This document shows positions 45,128 through 56,923 of a DNA stretch of 64,000 nt, one piece after another; positions within the stretch are counted from its first letter, which is position 1; each line of letters begins with the position of its first letter. The translations under genes were made by a program, and so were the position numbers. The notes under the pieces were generated by a model, which saw nothing but the letters and a program-made list of their open reading frames with translations, did no database searches and was not told the DNA's origin. Source of the DNA: Pleurotus ostreatus/Saccharomyces cerevisiae fusant (Eukaryota > Opisthokonta); the NCBI GenBank assembly GCA_024196135.1, contig JAMQCK010000010.1:1-64000 (forward strand), in the 5' to 3' direction.

Positions 45128-47887
45128 GGCGGGCGGGAGCGGGGGCGCGCGGGGCTCGGCGGCGAGCGTGCTGTGCACTGCGGCCTCGAGGCAGGAGGGC
45201 AGGAAGCTCGTGAATGGCGGCGGCGGGGCCCAGTGGTGGGCGGGGAGCGGCGGGCTGCGGGGGCGCGATAAGTAGGAGGACAAGGTGTGATTTGGATGCT
45301 GGCGCGACGTACAGGGCGATCATTGCTAAGCGCCGGCGTGTAATCGATTTGTTGATGTTTGGCCGCGCAACCGGGCGCGCTCGTCGTTCGTCGACGGGGA
45401 GGGCGAAAAGGAGGAGTGTAGCCTACGATGGTCCTTATATACGCGGTCTAGTCCTCGGCTATCCGAGCTGTACCCCACCCGCGTATCGTCAGCTGCCCTC
45501 GTGCGTATTTCCGACCAGACAAGCCTCGCGAACAGCCCCGCCAGGACCCTGATCCCAGATCGCGGACGCCCACTCGACCGTCGCCGCTTCCCCCGCACGC
45601 GTCTCCCATCTCCGAATCTTCCATCCCTTCCCGCCTGCGGAGAACCACGGCGGCCGTCCTTGGCGCCCTCGCGACTTTCGCATTGGGAGCTCTGCTGCAA
45701 CGATCTCGGTGCTGTTGGCTTGGCAGCGCCAGCCAGGCATCTACCCAACGTTCAGGACGCTCCGATCTCCCATCCCCGGTCCTCCCTCTCCCCGACGTCG
45801 CTCTTGCTCTCTCTGACATCAACCATGCTCGCGCCAAGGCGCTAGCCGCAGCCGAAAGGGCCTGCGAGCGAAGCCCGTGGATTAGCCTTCTATCCTGACT
45901 TCCATCCAGCTATCCTTGCTTCCATCCTTGGCGCTCGTTCCCCCGTTCAATCACCGCTATGCCTTTCCCAGAACAACGACGTCTTGGCGCGCGCGGTCTC
46001 TATCAGTCTCTGCGGATGAACAACGCGAAGACACCGTCGTTGCGCCGCGACGACTTACGTCCGCCTGACTGTACAATTTCATCGGCTTCTGGTCGTCAGC
46101 ATATCACCTTGTCCGTCTGCCAGCCACCACCAGCTCATTGCAGTCGGTCATCTCCTCCAGTCATCACCGTCCTCGCCTCCTTGGATCACCTCATCCGTCT
46201 CAAGCAACCCGCTCTTGGCGCGTACGCAATCACCTCACGTCTCCTCACGCCCAAAGCTTGTTCGTTTGCTTGTTTGGCTGGTCATTGAGGAGGTGCTTGG
46301 CGCGCCGGATGCCGTTCAGTCAGCCACGGAAGATCTACTCCAAAGTCAACCGTGACCTCGACTGGAACTGTGACCGGCGTGTCACAGGCCATCGAGCACC
46401 ATCAAAAGCATGAAACCTTCAGTAATGAGTGGCGCGCATCGCGTATTTACAGTCGGGAGACGCGGCTCCCCGTCATCGCGCCGCACGTATCCCTTCACCG
46501 CAGACCTCAACTATCGCACTGCGCTGTGCCAGCTGCTATCTTGCCACTTATCGCGCTGGAAGCCGCTCTCGACCCGCTTAACCTGCTATGGTACGATCAT
46601 CGTTGACGATGCCTCCAGCGAGCTCCAAATCATCGAAGGCAGCACAGACTCGGTCCACCCCGGCATTTCTTGTGCTCTGCTCCTCCCCGATCTCGACGCC
46701 TCTCCACGCATTCGTCTACAATTCGTCCGCCCTCTGCCCCAGCCGCTCGCGCCGATCCTCCCATTCGTCCTGCTTCCTCATATTCGTCCTGCGCTCTCTC
46801 TATCCTGCTCGGCCCGGGGCCTTCACAAGCTCGCGCGAAGTATTCGTCTGATCCTTTGAGTAGCCGGCCCGACGCGACACCTTCCTCATGCTCTCGACGT
46901 CGGAGCTCAACTAGTTTCCCCTTCGGAGCTCGTGCTCTCAATGTCGGATCTCATCCTCTTGCGAACGGCCCTACTCCCCGAGCTCCTCCTCGATACTTGA
47001 TTCTGCGCTCTCCGACGGCACTTGATTCTGCTCTCCCGGACGGCACTTGATCTTGCTCTCTCCTACCGTCTCCTCCCGACTCCTATCCCGAGTCCTCTCC
47101 CGACTCTCCCCTCCTCCCTGCGCTCTCATACGGCTATACTTACCCACCCCTCCCTCAACGGCTCTCCGCGCTCAACACAACCCAATTCTCCGCACACATG
47201 CCCCATGGAGGTCATCGCGATCCCCGGCCTCGTGTCTTTCTCGTCCCAACTCCGCCAGCCTTCATAGCCACCCCCACGGGACAAATAGGGTCAGCGTCCG
47301 AAATCGCCCATCCACCCCGTGGGACCAACGTCGACGGTGATTCTCCCCGTGGGCGTTCATTATCCCCACAAGCCTCGATGCGTCTCGGCGGTTCTCGCCC
47401 TCTTCCTACTCGTATCACCGCAAGATCACCGCGTCTGGGATTCAGGATCTCTTTCACCGACCGCCCTTTATCTGACGATGAATCCAAGCCTCCAATTGCC
47501 GCATCTCGCCCAATCCTGTACAGAACACTCGGTCGACACATATACACGAGGATTTCCTGGATAAATACAGTATGTGGTGATACATTACAACGAGAATAGC
47601 AAGACGATAGATATGATACACTTCGAGTTAGATAGCACGTACGGTCGTAACAAGGAAAACCAGAATCGTAAACAATGAAAACCAGAGTCCGCGCGAGATT
47701 CGAGGTATATAATGGACGAGAACAGCAGGACGGTACGAAAAAGCAGGTGCGACGTATTGACATCAGGCTCAAGGCGAGGACGGCAAAAACGGAGTCCCTT
47801 CCCTCGATTGCCTGCGAAATGGTCAGCATCACCGTCTTCAACCATGGACGCCATAGGAAGACAAAAAAGGAAGAAAAGAATGAACAC
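45128..47887. other. 2.7-kb intergenic region, pyrimidine-rich
   Basis: The plus strand is rich in CT/TCGTCC-like runs. Open frames such as 46410-46859 (plus) or 47212-47841 (minus) match nothing I know. A ~25-bp threefold repeat lies at 46994-47068. It probably includes the promoter of the APH-fold gene at its left end. Confidence 0.4.
46994..47068. repeat. three-copy ~25-bp tandem repeat
   Basis: Units begin cttgattctgcgctctcc, cttgattctgctctcccg and cttgatcttgctctctcc, separated by (g)gacggca. Confidence 0.65.
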
Positions 47888-50025
47888 TCACGGCTCGCTC
47901 GACTGGCACACTATGTTGGGGATCCTGCTCTCCAGCCAGTGCCCGATATCTGGCTCGATCCTGGTGCACCCGACCATCTCGAGCTCCTCGAGCCGCACGG
48001 GTTTGCCTGTGAGGAAGGACACCTGCGCGGCGCCCTGGCCGTGGCCGGCCCAGGAGGAGTGTCCACTACCCGAATTATGAGTACTCGTCCCCGCACCGTG
48101 CGCTGTACTGCTGCCAGCGCCCGCCGCCCCCGCCCCCCACCCCGCGCCCATCCACGCTCCCGCACCCCCGGCCCTCGCCGGATTCCGCCCCTGCACGAAC
48201 CCGACCATCCGCCTGAGCGCCTCCTGCACATGCACGCTCGAACAGCATCTCAGCGCCAGCCTCACCAGCCGCGGGCACACATACGTCCCTCCCACCTGCG
48301 GGCCCGCGCCGCCCAGCCCATTCACCCCCGCGCCGTCGTCGCTCGCGGGCGCAGCCCACGTCGGCGAGGTCCAGCCCGTGAAGCTGGTCGCTACCATCGC
48401 CGCGTCCTCGTCGTCGTCGGAGTCATTGGCGTTGGAGTTGGCGTCCATATCGGCGTCGCCGAAGCCGCCGAGGACACCGAAGATGAGGTTGAGGGGGACT
48501 TCGGCGAGGCTGAGGGTGCGGAGGTTGGGCACGAGGCGGAGGAGGCGGCGCAGCCCGCCAATGAGCGGTGGGGACGCGTACGGGCTGAGCGCGAGGTCCT
48601 CGGGCGCAGCAGAGGGCGGCGGGCGGAAAGGGTGGCCCGCGGGGTATGGGAAGCCCCAGTTGACGGCAAGCTCCTCGATGGAGGAGCCGGACTCGGGGCC
48701 GGAGCGCTTTAGGAGGCGCTGGAGGACGTGGCGGAAGGAGACGCGCTCGGGGCCGCGGGCGTCGATGTCCCAGGCGAAGGAGCGCAGCGCGGGCGTCGCG
48801 AGCTTGTCTGCGAGGTGCGTGAGGATAGGGCGCCCGCCGAGCGCGAGTGTGCGGAGGTGCGTGAGCGTGATGAGCGGGTAGGAGGCGCGGGGGAGGACGG
48901 GGGGCTGGATGGATGGAAAGTAGAGCACGAGCGCCTCGAGCATCGGGTTCGCGATGACGAGCGCGAACACCTGGTTGAGCGGGATGACCATGCCGGGGAG
49001 CGCGCGCAACGTGATGCTTGTGAGCGAGGATAGCGCCCCCGGTGCGTCCGGCGCGGGTGGCTTAACCAGCAGCGGGCCCATCAAGCCGAACGAGATGTGG
49101 TGCAGCGTCACCGAGCGCAACCTCGCCAGATTGACCACGCGCTGGCTGCACGGCAAGAAAGAGCGCCACTCGGGAAAGTACGCCGTATCCGCGGTGCAGA
49201 TCTCGAACTCCTCGAGCAGCGGTGCGTCCCCTGCGCAGCGCGTGCCGTTGAGCACGTGTGGCGCGGCAGCGAGGGGGACACTCACCAGAAATGCTCTGGA
49301 GAGCGTCCATGGAGGGGAAGTGGCGATCGAAGCGGAGAACGAAGCGCCGCCAGCGCGCCATGCTCTGGACGAGGTAGTGCGTTACGACGTGCGCCCAGTG
49401 GATGCTTGCGGGGTGGTTCGAAGGGGCGGGAGCGGGTTGCGCGGCTACCCAGCCCCCGTGGAAGGGGACCCAGATGTTGGGGGTGGGAGGGGGGACGCTG
49501 GTAGTTGAGGAATCAATGTAAATCTCGATGTCGAGGGGGTGGTTTCTGGCGCGCTCGAGCCACAGTCGCACAATATCCGCGGACGCAAGCTGTGTAGTGG
49601 AGAAGTGGATCTGCGCAGATTTGAGCATCCCCCTTCGCTCCAGAGCCTCTGTCACGCACCTTGGACCACAACCTCGGCATCCCGAGCGCTATGGCGCGCC
49701 ACGACTGGCACACCGCGCTGAGATCCCACGCCACCCTCGAGTCCTCCTCAAACACCCAAAAGAATATCTCGCGCAGCATCTCCGCCGGCAGCCGTCGCAT
49801 GGGGCTGAGATACGCCTTCTTCTGGAGCAGCTTTTCCTCGAGTGCGCACTTCCGCTGTACCATGGTGTCAATGGCGCGGCGCGTGCTCGCGATCAGGTCT
49901 GCGAGCTGCGCTTCGGCCTCCTCGATGTCCCCTTGCGTGCGCTCAATATCAATCGCATGCTGCTTCGCCAGCTGTCGTGCTTCTTCCAATGTCGCAGGTG
50001 TCGGTGGCTCAGGGAGCTCTGACAT
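47888..50025 (-). CDS. F-box/LRR protein with N-terminal coiled coil
   Basis: Three exons (50025-49660, 49610-49286, 49230-47888) give 677 residues. Residues about 13-72 form a coiled coil (ARQLAKQHAIDIERT..., EEKLLQKKAYL). It runs directly into an F-box: SPMRRLPAEMLREIFFWVF then VAWDLSAVCQSWRAIALGMP and RLWSKI across the first splice site. This coiled coil plus F-box plus LxxVCxxWRxIALxxPxLW layout is the commonest F-box type in Agaricomycetes. It is different from the short members A-E. The C-terminal part has leucine-rich strands (LARLRSVTL, LSSLTSITL, LTHLRTLAL, VPNLRTLSL, LEELEMVGC) and a long acidic/glycine-rich insert. It is predicted to bind Skp1 through the F-box and a substrate through the repeats, in an SCF ubiquitin ligase. 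Additional introns inside exon 3 cannot be excluded. Confidence 0.82.
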
Positions 50026-50386
50026 GGCGGGGGGGTTTTCTTGACAGAAGTTCAGGGGATCGAGTTTTGGCGAGTTTAGTTGTGGAGTTTATGTCGTGGA
50101 GGCAGCACAAAAACGTAGTCAGGAGTCCCTTCTGTTGATACAGGGTCCGGGATGAGTGTACTGAGGAATACTAGTCCTCCTCAATTCGGCGTTCTGAACG
50201 CAGTACTGGCAAGATGAGCGCCGGACGAGCGGAAGCATGTTTGGCAATTGACCGAGCGTTCATGTAACGCCACAAAATACGGGGACACTGATATCTATGC
50301 GTGCCAACATACTACGGTCATATACAAGGCGCCAGGACTTCCTATCTCAGCTTTGACAAGAAAGTCCAACTTTCCGTAGCGAACCG
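50026..50386. other. intergenic, upstream of the F-box/LRR gene
   Basis: No gene. It carries GTAACGCCAC at 50264-50273, the same core as the palindrome upstream of member D. Confidence 0.5.
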
Positions 50387-51060
50387 TCACCCAAACGTGA
50401 TCTTCAGCATTCCCCTCTCGTGCGTTCTCCCCATCGCATCCCACAGTCCCGAAAATCTACTACTCGCCCCTTCCCCCAAAATCCTTGATGCGGAGATAAC
50501 ATTCGTTTCTGCAAAGGGGTTCTTCACATGCACCTCGACTGTCTTTAGCATCTCAAAACGACAAAGTGATGCATCCACCGCAGGCCAGTAGTCAATTATG
50601 GTCTCCTCCGCCGAAACGACGAGACTGAAGCTTTCCAGAGTGCGCGTGCCTGACTCAGGAATGGAGCTCAGAGCTTCGGGAAAGCCCAGCGACCTCCAGA
50701 TCTCGACCGGGTCGCGAAAGCGAAAGGTGAGCGTGCGCAATGCGAAGTTTCTGCGTAAACTGTACGGTGGAAGCCAAGCGGCTACGTCGAAGTGGATCGT
50801 CAGTACAGTGTAGCATGCGGCAGGGCACGGTAACGCACTGCATTGCAATATGAGATGAGCAAGGCGCGGGTCGTCCGCGAGTATCTGCTGAGTTGCGCTG
50901 TCCACCCACGGCTCACATGAGTCAAGCTCAAGTTTGTGGAGGTCGCCGAAGGGATATGGCCGCGGGTTGTACAGCAGGCGCGCGAATGGAAGGCTCTAAT
51001 GGTCGCACGAGAGGCTCGCAGTTGCTGATGTGCATGCAAGCCCTCAAGGAGCCTCCAAGG
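50387..51060 (-). pseudogene. broken sixth member of the short F-box-like family
   Basis: Exon 2 (50781-50387) is intact and ends THERGMLKITFG, like the ARGILDITF end of member E. It includes LTFRF, TRTLESFSLVV and DASLCRFEMLKTVEV, all alignable to E. It is preceded by a phase-1 intron at the family position (donor A|GTGCGT, 50839). Only the last part of exon 1 survives: SLPFARLLYNPRPYPFGDL and DPRLAHLIL. An in-frame TAG at 50998-50996 falls where member E has tyrosine in its CDQYSLQFARLL stretch, and nothing upstream is recognisable. The 5' end has been lost, possibly when FunK1-B, transcribed the other way from 51244, was inserted or rearranged next to it. Confidence 0.8.
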
Positions 51061-51116
51061 AAGCCTCGACGGCAGGCGAGGCCGCCACCGCGGCCATTGT
51101 TCTCAAAATGGTATGC

Positions 51117-51126
51117 GTCACGTCAC
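51117..51126. promoter_or_regulatory. CRE-like GTCACGTCAC upstream of FunK1-B
   Basis: Lies about 120 bp before the FunK1-B start, at nearly the same distance as the GTAACGTCAC element before FunK1-A. Confidence 0.35.
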
Positions 51127-51243
51127 AAGCCGTGGGAATATCATAAGGTCGAAGCACGCGCCGGCACGCGGGCCATTGCTCTTGTTCCCATCGCTCACCC
51201 ATATTCTGACCTTTCGCAGATAACCCCCCTCAGATTCTCCGCC

Positions 51244-53980
51244 ATGGACGATGACTACTTTCATGAACTCACTCTCAGCGAGTTCTGGGGCACATGCGTC
51301 GAGCCCAATGGCTATGAACGTATATCAGTGGACGAAGTGGCATGGATCATCAGCAGCCTCAAGACAGAAGGTCACATCATGCCCAAAGCCGGCCGATGGA
51401 AGCAACTATTGAACAGCAAGACTTCCGTCGCACAGCGTTTGCAGTCGAGGAAGGCGCAGGTGGCGAGCATCGTCGAGGCCGTTGTTGCTGCTGCGGCTGC
51501 AAACACATACAGCCATCTCGAGAAGAGCCCGCGGCGATGTCTCTTCGAATGCCGCAACAGCGCTCAACAATTATCCGGGATTCCATCCGCCACTTACCAT
51601 GTTGACGCGATCAGCTACAAGGCTGGGTCGTCCTGCACAAACGATACGCGTTCCGGCTGTGCACAGTATTCCACAATACGCTCGACGAGGAATGGGAACA
51701 TGATTGACACCGCCGACGTGCTTGCGTCGTGGCATGTCACTCTTGAGCCCAGCCCGTGCCTCGAAATATATAGCTGCGTGAGTGCCGCTTGCGCTGCGCT
51801 AGATCTGTGCCATGCTCACGCGCAACCGCAGCCCAAGGAAAAGACATTCGAGGTCGCAAGACATCTCATGTCTGCGGATCTTCGTCGAACATGCCACTAC
51901 TCGATCACGCTCGAAGGCACGACCGCGCGGCTCTGGCGCTATTGCCGCACGTGGGCGCTCTATAGCGAGCCCTTCGACATCAACAAGGTGCGCGGGCAAT
52001 GAAGTCGCTGCGAGCGCCGGACTGACGACAAGTAGAACAAGGAAGAATTCATCCAGTGGATCCTGTTCACCTCATACGCAAGCGACACCCAGCTCGGTCT
52101 CGACCCGACAGTGACCCGCGTCGTGGACAAGCACGGCCAGTGGCAATACCAATTTGATGTTCTCACAGAGGACAATATGGTCCGCACCTATCAAACCATC
52201 AAGGCGCTCTCCCCCGACAGGTGCGCCGACTCTCCCTTCGACCGTGCCATGCACGTCTTTGAGGTGCAGCGCGTCACGACAAAGGGCTGCGGCGACTCGT
52301 TCTCGACGGTCGACACGAACACGTACGCGCTGCAAGACTACTGGCGCTCCGATGTGGAGGGACGCAATTCCGAGACGCGCTCGCAGCGCAAGCTTTACGG
52401 TGCGTTGAAGGCGCGTACTAGCTCCGCGGACGAGTTGCGCGAAGTGTGGGCGCATTTCATGGAATTCTTGGCCGACGGTGTTGTGAGGTGGGAGGAGATG
52501 CGCGCCTGCGCCCCAGCGCCTGACATACCGGCTAAGCCATACGATTATGAAGAAGACGGCCTCTATAGCGAGTCTGAGGAAGATGACGCTGCCTGCCACT
52601 CAGCGCAGGAGGAGGCCTCTGGAGCTTCGGCAGAAATTTCCTCCTGCAAATCATGTGAAGAAGGCTTTGAGTCTAACCAAGCGGACAATGACTCTGTCGC
52701 CCGCCTGCGCTACCGGACGCTCCATGCGCACGTCTGCGTCGACCTCTATCAAGTCAACGAGCCGGCGGTGTTCTTCTTTGCCCTCGACAAGGCTGTTTTT
52801 GGTACGTCGTGTTCCTCAGCCATGGACTCCCGATCCTCTCTTCCCCCTTCTCACACGTAACTTCACAGTACTCTCTTGGCTGCGGCGTATCGGTTGGCTG
52901 CATCGCGACATCAGTTCGGGGAACCTCATGCTGCGCCGCCTTCTCACGACGTCGACCGACGCGCCCTTACACGAGAGGTATCAACTGAAGCTCCACGATC
53001 TCGAGTACAGTCTGGAGTACGCCGAAGCTCCACTGCCCGACGACGGCGTGGTTTGTCCCCTTTGCTTTCCTGAGTCTGCTACACAAGCTCACGCGCATTT
53101 CCAGGGAACAAACGACTTTGCTGCGGTCGAGATGGCCACGCAGAAGTATATGTTCGCACGCACGACTGAGCCATCCGCACTCCCGGGGACATTGGCATCA
53201 GAAGGACCATCAGATTCGCTCGTCTTTCACCGCAACTTTTTCCACGACCTCGAGTCCACAGCCTGGATAGCTATGGAGTTCGCCTTGAGCTTCGTTCCCC
53301 GCCGCAGAATCCAGTCAGACGACTGGCCGTGTCTATGGCGCTCCTTGATAGGTTCGATGTTTGATTTTCGCGGCGCGCTCTTTCCAAAATCTCGCACGGA
53401 CATCGAGTATCGTGTCGAGATGCTCACCGAGCCTGCGACCAGGGAAGAGGTCGCGAGAGTACTGCGGGACGTGTACGGTGCGGACTCGCCCGTGTCGAAG
53501 ATCCCGGGTCTCTTTGCCAAGCTGCGAGAGGCGTACAATGGCGTGGAAAACAAGTTCAGAGAATCGGATGTGCCCGTCAGCGACGGCGGGGTGCCGTCGA
53601 AACGGCGCCTGCCGGCGTCGCTGTTTGAGGGCTACGCGGAGATCTACGATGTGTTTCGCGCGACCTTTCAAGAGATCTCGGAATACTACGCTGGGGGCGA
53701 GGGGACGAAGCCACTGATCGAGCTGGACCACTTCGCGGGCATAATGCTCGACGCGCATGTGATGTATTTCAACAAGAAGCCACCGAAAGCGCAGGACACC
53801 GAGGGGCCATCGAGGGCGAACAGTGTCGAACAGCCGCCGAAGCCAAGAGACATCGAAGAGGCACCGAGCACGGAGGATCCCAAAGCGCCCACGCAGGAGG
53901 ATAAAGCAACGACGAAAAAGCGCAAAGTGCTCGATGATGCGACAACCAAAACTCGCCGCTCGAAGCGCGCGCGGAAGTAG
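51244..53980 (+). CDS. FunK1-type protein kinase B
   Basis: Five exons (51244-51777, 51832-51987, 52036-52801, 52869-53050, 53105-53980) give 837 residues. Intron positions and phases match kinase A exactly. Two introns (after exons 1 and 4) are 54 nt and free of stops, so open frames run through them; they are called because A needs them. Blocks shared with A are GHIMPKAGRWKQL, ADLRRTCHYSITL, EEFIQWILFTSYAS, GWLHRDISSGNLML (aspartate 499, asparagine 504), LKLHDLEYSLEY, NFFHDLESTAWIA and SEYYAGGEG. Between the N-terminal domain and the catalytic loop it has a longer acidic insert (EEDGLYSESEEDDAA). The tail ends with KKRKV and RRSKRARK, classical nuclear-signal-like clusters. Substrate unknown. 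It is divergent from the broken F-box-like copy. Confidence 0.86.
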
Positions 53981-54921
53981 CACGCGCATTTGGCGTAGGT
54001 CGTGGACTGGACTGCGCAATGTGAAGACGAGGCTCAAGGAATCGTTCCCCCAAAGTGAATGAAAGTAGCAGTCAGTTCGTTGCATCAGTTCCGCATCTCG
54101 TCTATAGCAAGGTGATCGAAGAATACATGCGGTCGGTAGTTGTTCAGCTGTCCGTTGGAGTGAGCACGCGGCTTCATGTTCGACAGTAGAGGAAGAAGGA
54201 TCTACGTCTTTCCTTCCGACGAAATGCCTATAAATTTAGAGGTCGCAGCCCAACACGCGCTATCTTACAGATTTTGCCATCCCATTAACCGTGAGCCTTC
54301 CTAGCGATGCTGAAAAGATCGCATTAGAACTTTCTGGTCGTCCTCCTTGCTAGTGACAAGAACTAGGGTACAGTATGCAAGCAATAACGTGAGGGTTGGG
54401 GACAAGCAGTGTATGTTGACGGATGTTTGCCAGCGCCTCATCATCTGCTTTTCGGGACTTACCGAATGTCCCGGTCCGCTAGCCGCATCTTGCTCTCCCC
54501 CACCAGGAACGGTATTCATCCAGCGACATTACCGCTCACCGCATTAATATATGGCCCACGACGCTTTCCTCTCTTACTTCCTGATCAACGCGCTTAGAAC
54601 TTGCCTTTAAGCATCGGTGTAATCTCAGATTCGAATATCGCGGTCGATGCCTAGCCTCCTCGGTGATGCCGGCCTCGGACATCCCACGACCGCGCGGGAC
54701 GCGCGAATTGAAATCTCATGAACGTGAAATGCGCCGTCGAGGGACGCGCAGGTCTTGTTCCTGACCCTCTCAAGCCTGCGAGGACGGAGACTGGCGTGGT
54801 CGACGCGCTTGGGTACAAATAGCGGCGACGGTTTTGAGGATCGGCGAGCTCCCCTCCCCTCCTTCCCCCTGAGCTTCAGTCTTCCGTATCTTCCCCTTCG
54901 ACGATCGCAAGTCACAGCAGG
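53981..54921. other. intergenic before the GDPD gene
   Basis: Short unrelated frames only. It separates the variable F-box/FunK1 block from the housekeeping stretch that follows. Confidence 0.5.
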
Positions 54922-56503
54922 ATGGTCAGCGCTGTGCTCGGTGCTCTTCTTGGTGCCGCAGGTGTTGTGCAAGGATCCCCTGCGAAGCGCGCGTCTGGTG
55001 GGACGCTGGACATACAGGTGAGTACTCTCATCCTTCAGGATGCATTTTAATAGGTTGACCGAACCGTGAACAGGCCCATCGTGGCGGAAGGGGGAACACC
55101 GTCGAGAACGTTCTTCCCAGCTTCGCTTGGTAAGCGCGCGGTCCTACCTTCGCAGGCTTGTTCGCCAGATGATCGCGCACGTTTGCTCTCTCCGACTATC
55201 TCTTGGCTGACATTGCATCACTAGGGGCCTCATCGACGGCGCGAGCACGCTCGAGCTCGACAATGGGATCACGAAGGTGAGTTCGGCGTTCCCTTTGAAC
55301 GAATTGAAGGCTGACTTGGTGCAAGGACGGCTATGTCGTCGTTTGGCACGACGAGTGGATCGACGCGGGCAAGTGCCTCGACACGGCTCCCGTGGTACGT
55401 CTTGCCATCTGATCGCGCGCCTTCGACTACTGCTGGGAAAGACGCACATGCGTCGCCTACTCAATTCTATGCTAACGGCACGCGGTAGGAAGTTGATGAC
55501 CCGGACTACCCATACGTCGGGAAGCTCATCAAGGACCTGACGCTCGCGCAGCTGAAGACGCTGGACTGTGGGACTTTGTCCCAGGCAGATTTCCGTAAGT
55601 TGAAAGAGTTGCAGAAAATTGTGTGAATAAACTCATACGAAAGCAGCCGGCCAGCGCACGTATCCCGGAACCAAGCTATCGACCCTCAGTATGTGCAAAC
55701 AAGAGCTCACCTCCTAGAGAATTGCTGATCCCCTCTCACAGGCGAGCTCTTCGACTTCGTCTCTTGCGTTGACCCAGAGCACACCGTCAGCTTCAACATT
55801 GAGTCCAAGGTGAACCACACCCTGGTCACCGGGTACAACACGAAAGGCGTGAATGCATTTGTGACGGCGCAGTATGCAGAGTTTGAGAAGAGCGGATATA
55901 TGGAAAGGATCACAGTCAGTCTATCCCCTGGACAGAAATCGTGCGTGGGCTAACGGACATCCGGCGACAGTACCAAAGCTTCGACTGGCGCACTCTCGTC
56001 GAGATGCAGATTCTACACCCTGGCGTCCGTACGTCTGCACTGATTAGCAGGTAAGTGTTTCCTCGCTGAACAGGACACCCACCTAAGCGTATCCCCCCAG
56101 CCTCAACGCCTACATCGGCACCCCCTACCTCCCCATCGACCTCGGCGGCATCCTTGCCGACTCCATCACCGAAGCCGCCATCATCGCCGCCGCCACCCTC
56201 GGCATCGACGTCGTCAGTCCCAAGATCGACGCCGTCACCGACGGGACGCACTCTTTGGTCAACCTCGCCAACGACCTGGGCAAACCCGTCTTACCGTGGA
56301 CCGTCAACGATGTCTCTGTCGCGCAGGAGTTGATCGAGCTGGGCGTGCAAGGGATCATTACGGATTATCCGGATAGGGTGCGGGAGGTGGCGGAGGGGCT
56401 GGGGGTGGAGATTGTGTCGCCGTTGGGGCAAGGGGAGGCGGTGAAGTGGCCGGAGGATGCGGTTCTGAAGTGCTTGGATGAGCATTTGGCGCTGCAGGGA
56501 TAG
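54922..56503 (+). CDS. secreted glycerophosphodiester phosphodiesterase
   Basis: Nine exons (54922-55017, 55074-55129, 55225-55276, 55326-55394, 55489-55594, 55647-55688, 55742-55914, 55971-56050, 56101-56503) give 358 residues. Residues 1-19 are a signal peptide (MVSAVLGALLGAAGVVQGS). The GDPD TIM-barrel follows: AHRGGRGNTVEN with catalytic H34/R35, LELDNGITKDG with E61 and D63, VVVWHDE with H76, FNIESKVNH, and the C-terminal PVLPWTVND and GVQGIITDYPDRV. All metal and general acid-base positions appear present. It hydrolyses glycerophosphodiesters to glycerol-3-phosphate and an alcohol, probably outside the cell or in the secretory pathway, for phosphate or choline recovery. The start is the ATG that gives the signal peptide. 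There are possible N-glycosylation sites, such as NHT in exon 7. Confidence 0.88.
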
Positions 56504-56923
56504 ACCCTGGCCTTGCAGTACGAAAGGGGCAAACGACCACGCTATATGCTACGATACCACGTATACCACGAATTGGACGAATCGACCCAATGGGGGCTTG
56601 GAGCAGCTGAAGGGACACATATTTGCACGGTGGCGCATCCGGCCCGGGCCAGCCGACCCCGCGTTTAGCGCCGGGCGTTAGTGCACTGTTTGATCGTCAA
56701 CCACGACCAGCAGGCCGGACGACTACCGCTCACCGTGCGAGAAGCTGCCTGAGGAAGCGCAGAACCTACATTCCTTGACCCCCTGCGTATCTGCCTCTGC
56801 TTCGCTCTCCTGAACGACTCGAAGCCCCTTCAGCGTCCCGCCTTTCAAGACAAACGAGTCACCGCGGAGCCCCCTACCCTGCTTTCGACATTTCTAGGCC
56901 CGACAGTCCAGTACAACCTCGCC
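56504..56923. other. intergenic between GDPD and TFIIA gamma genes
   Basis: 3' end of one gene and promoter of the next; nothing else seen. Confidence 0.6.

Noticed and set aside
47212..47841. 209-codon minus-strand frame between the APH-fold and F-box/LRR genes
   Set aside because: No recognisable motif; it begins inside a plausible 3' region of the neighbour and has mixed composition.
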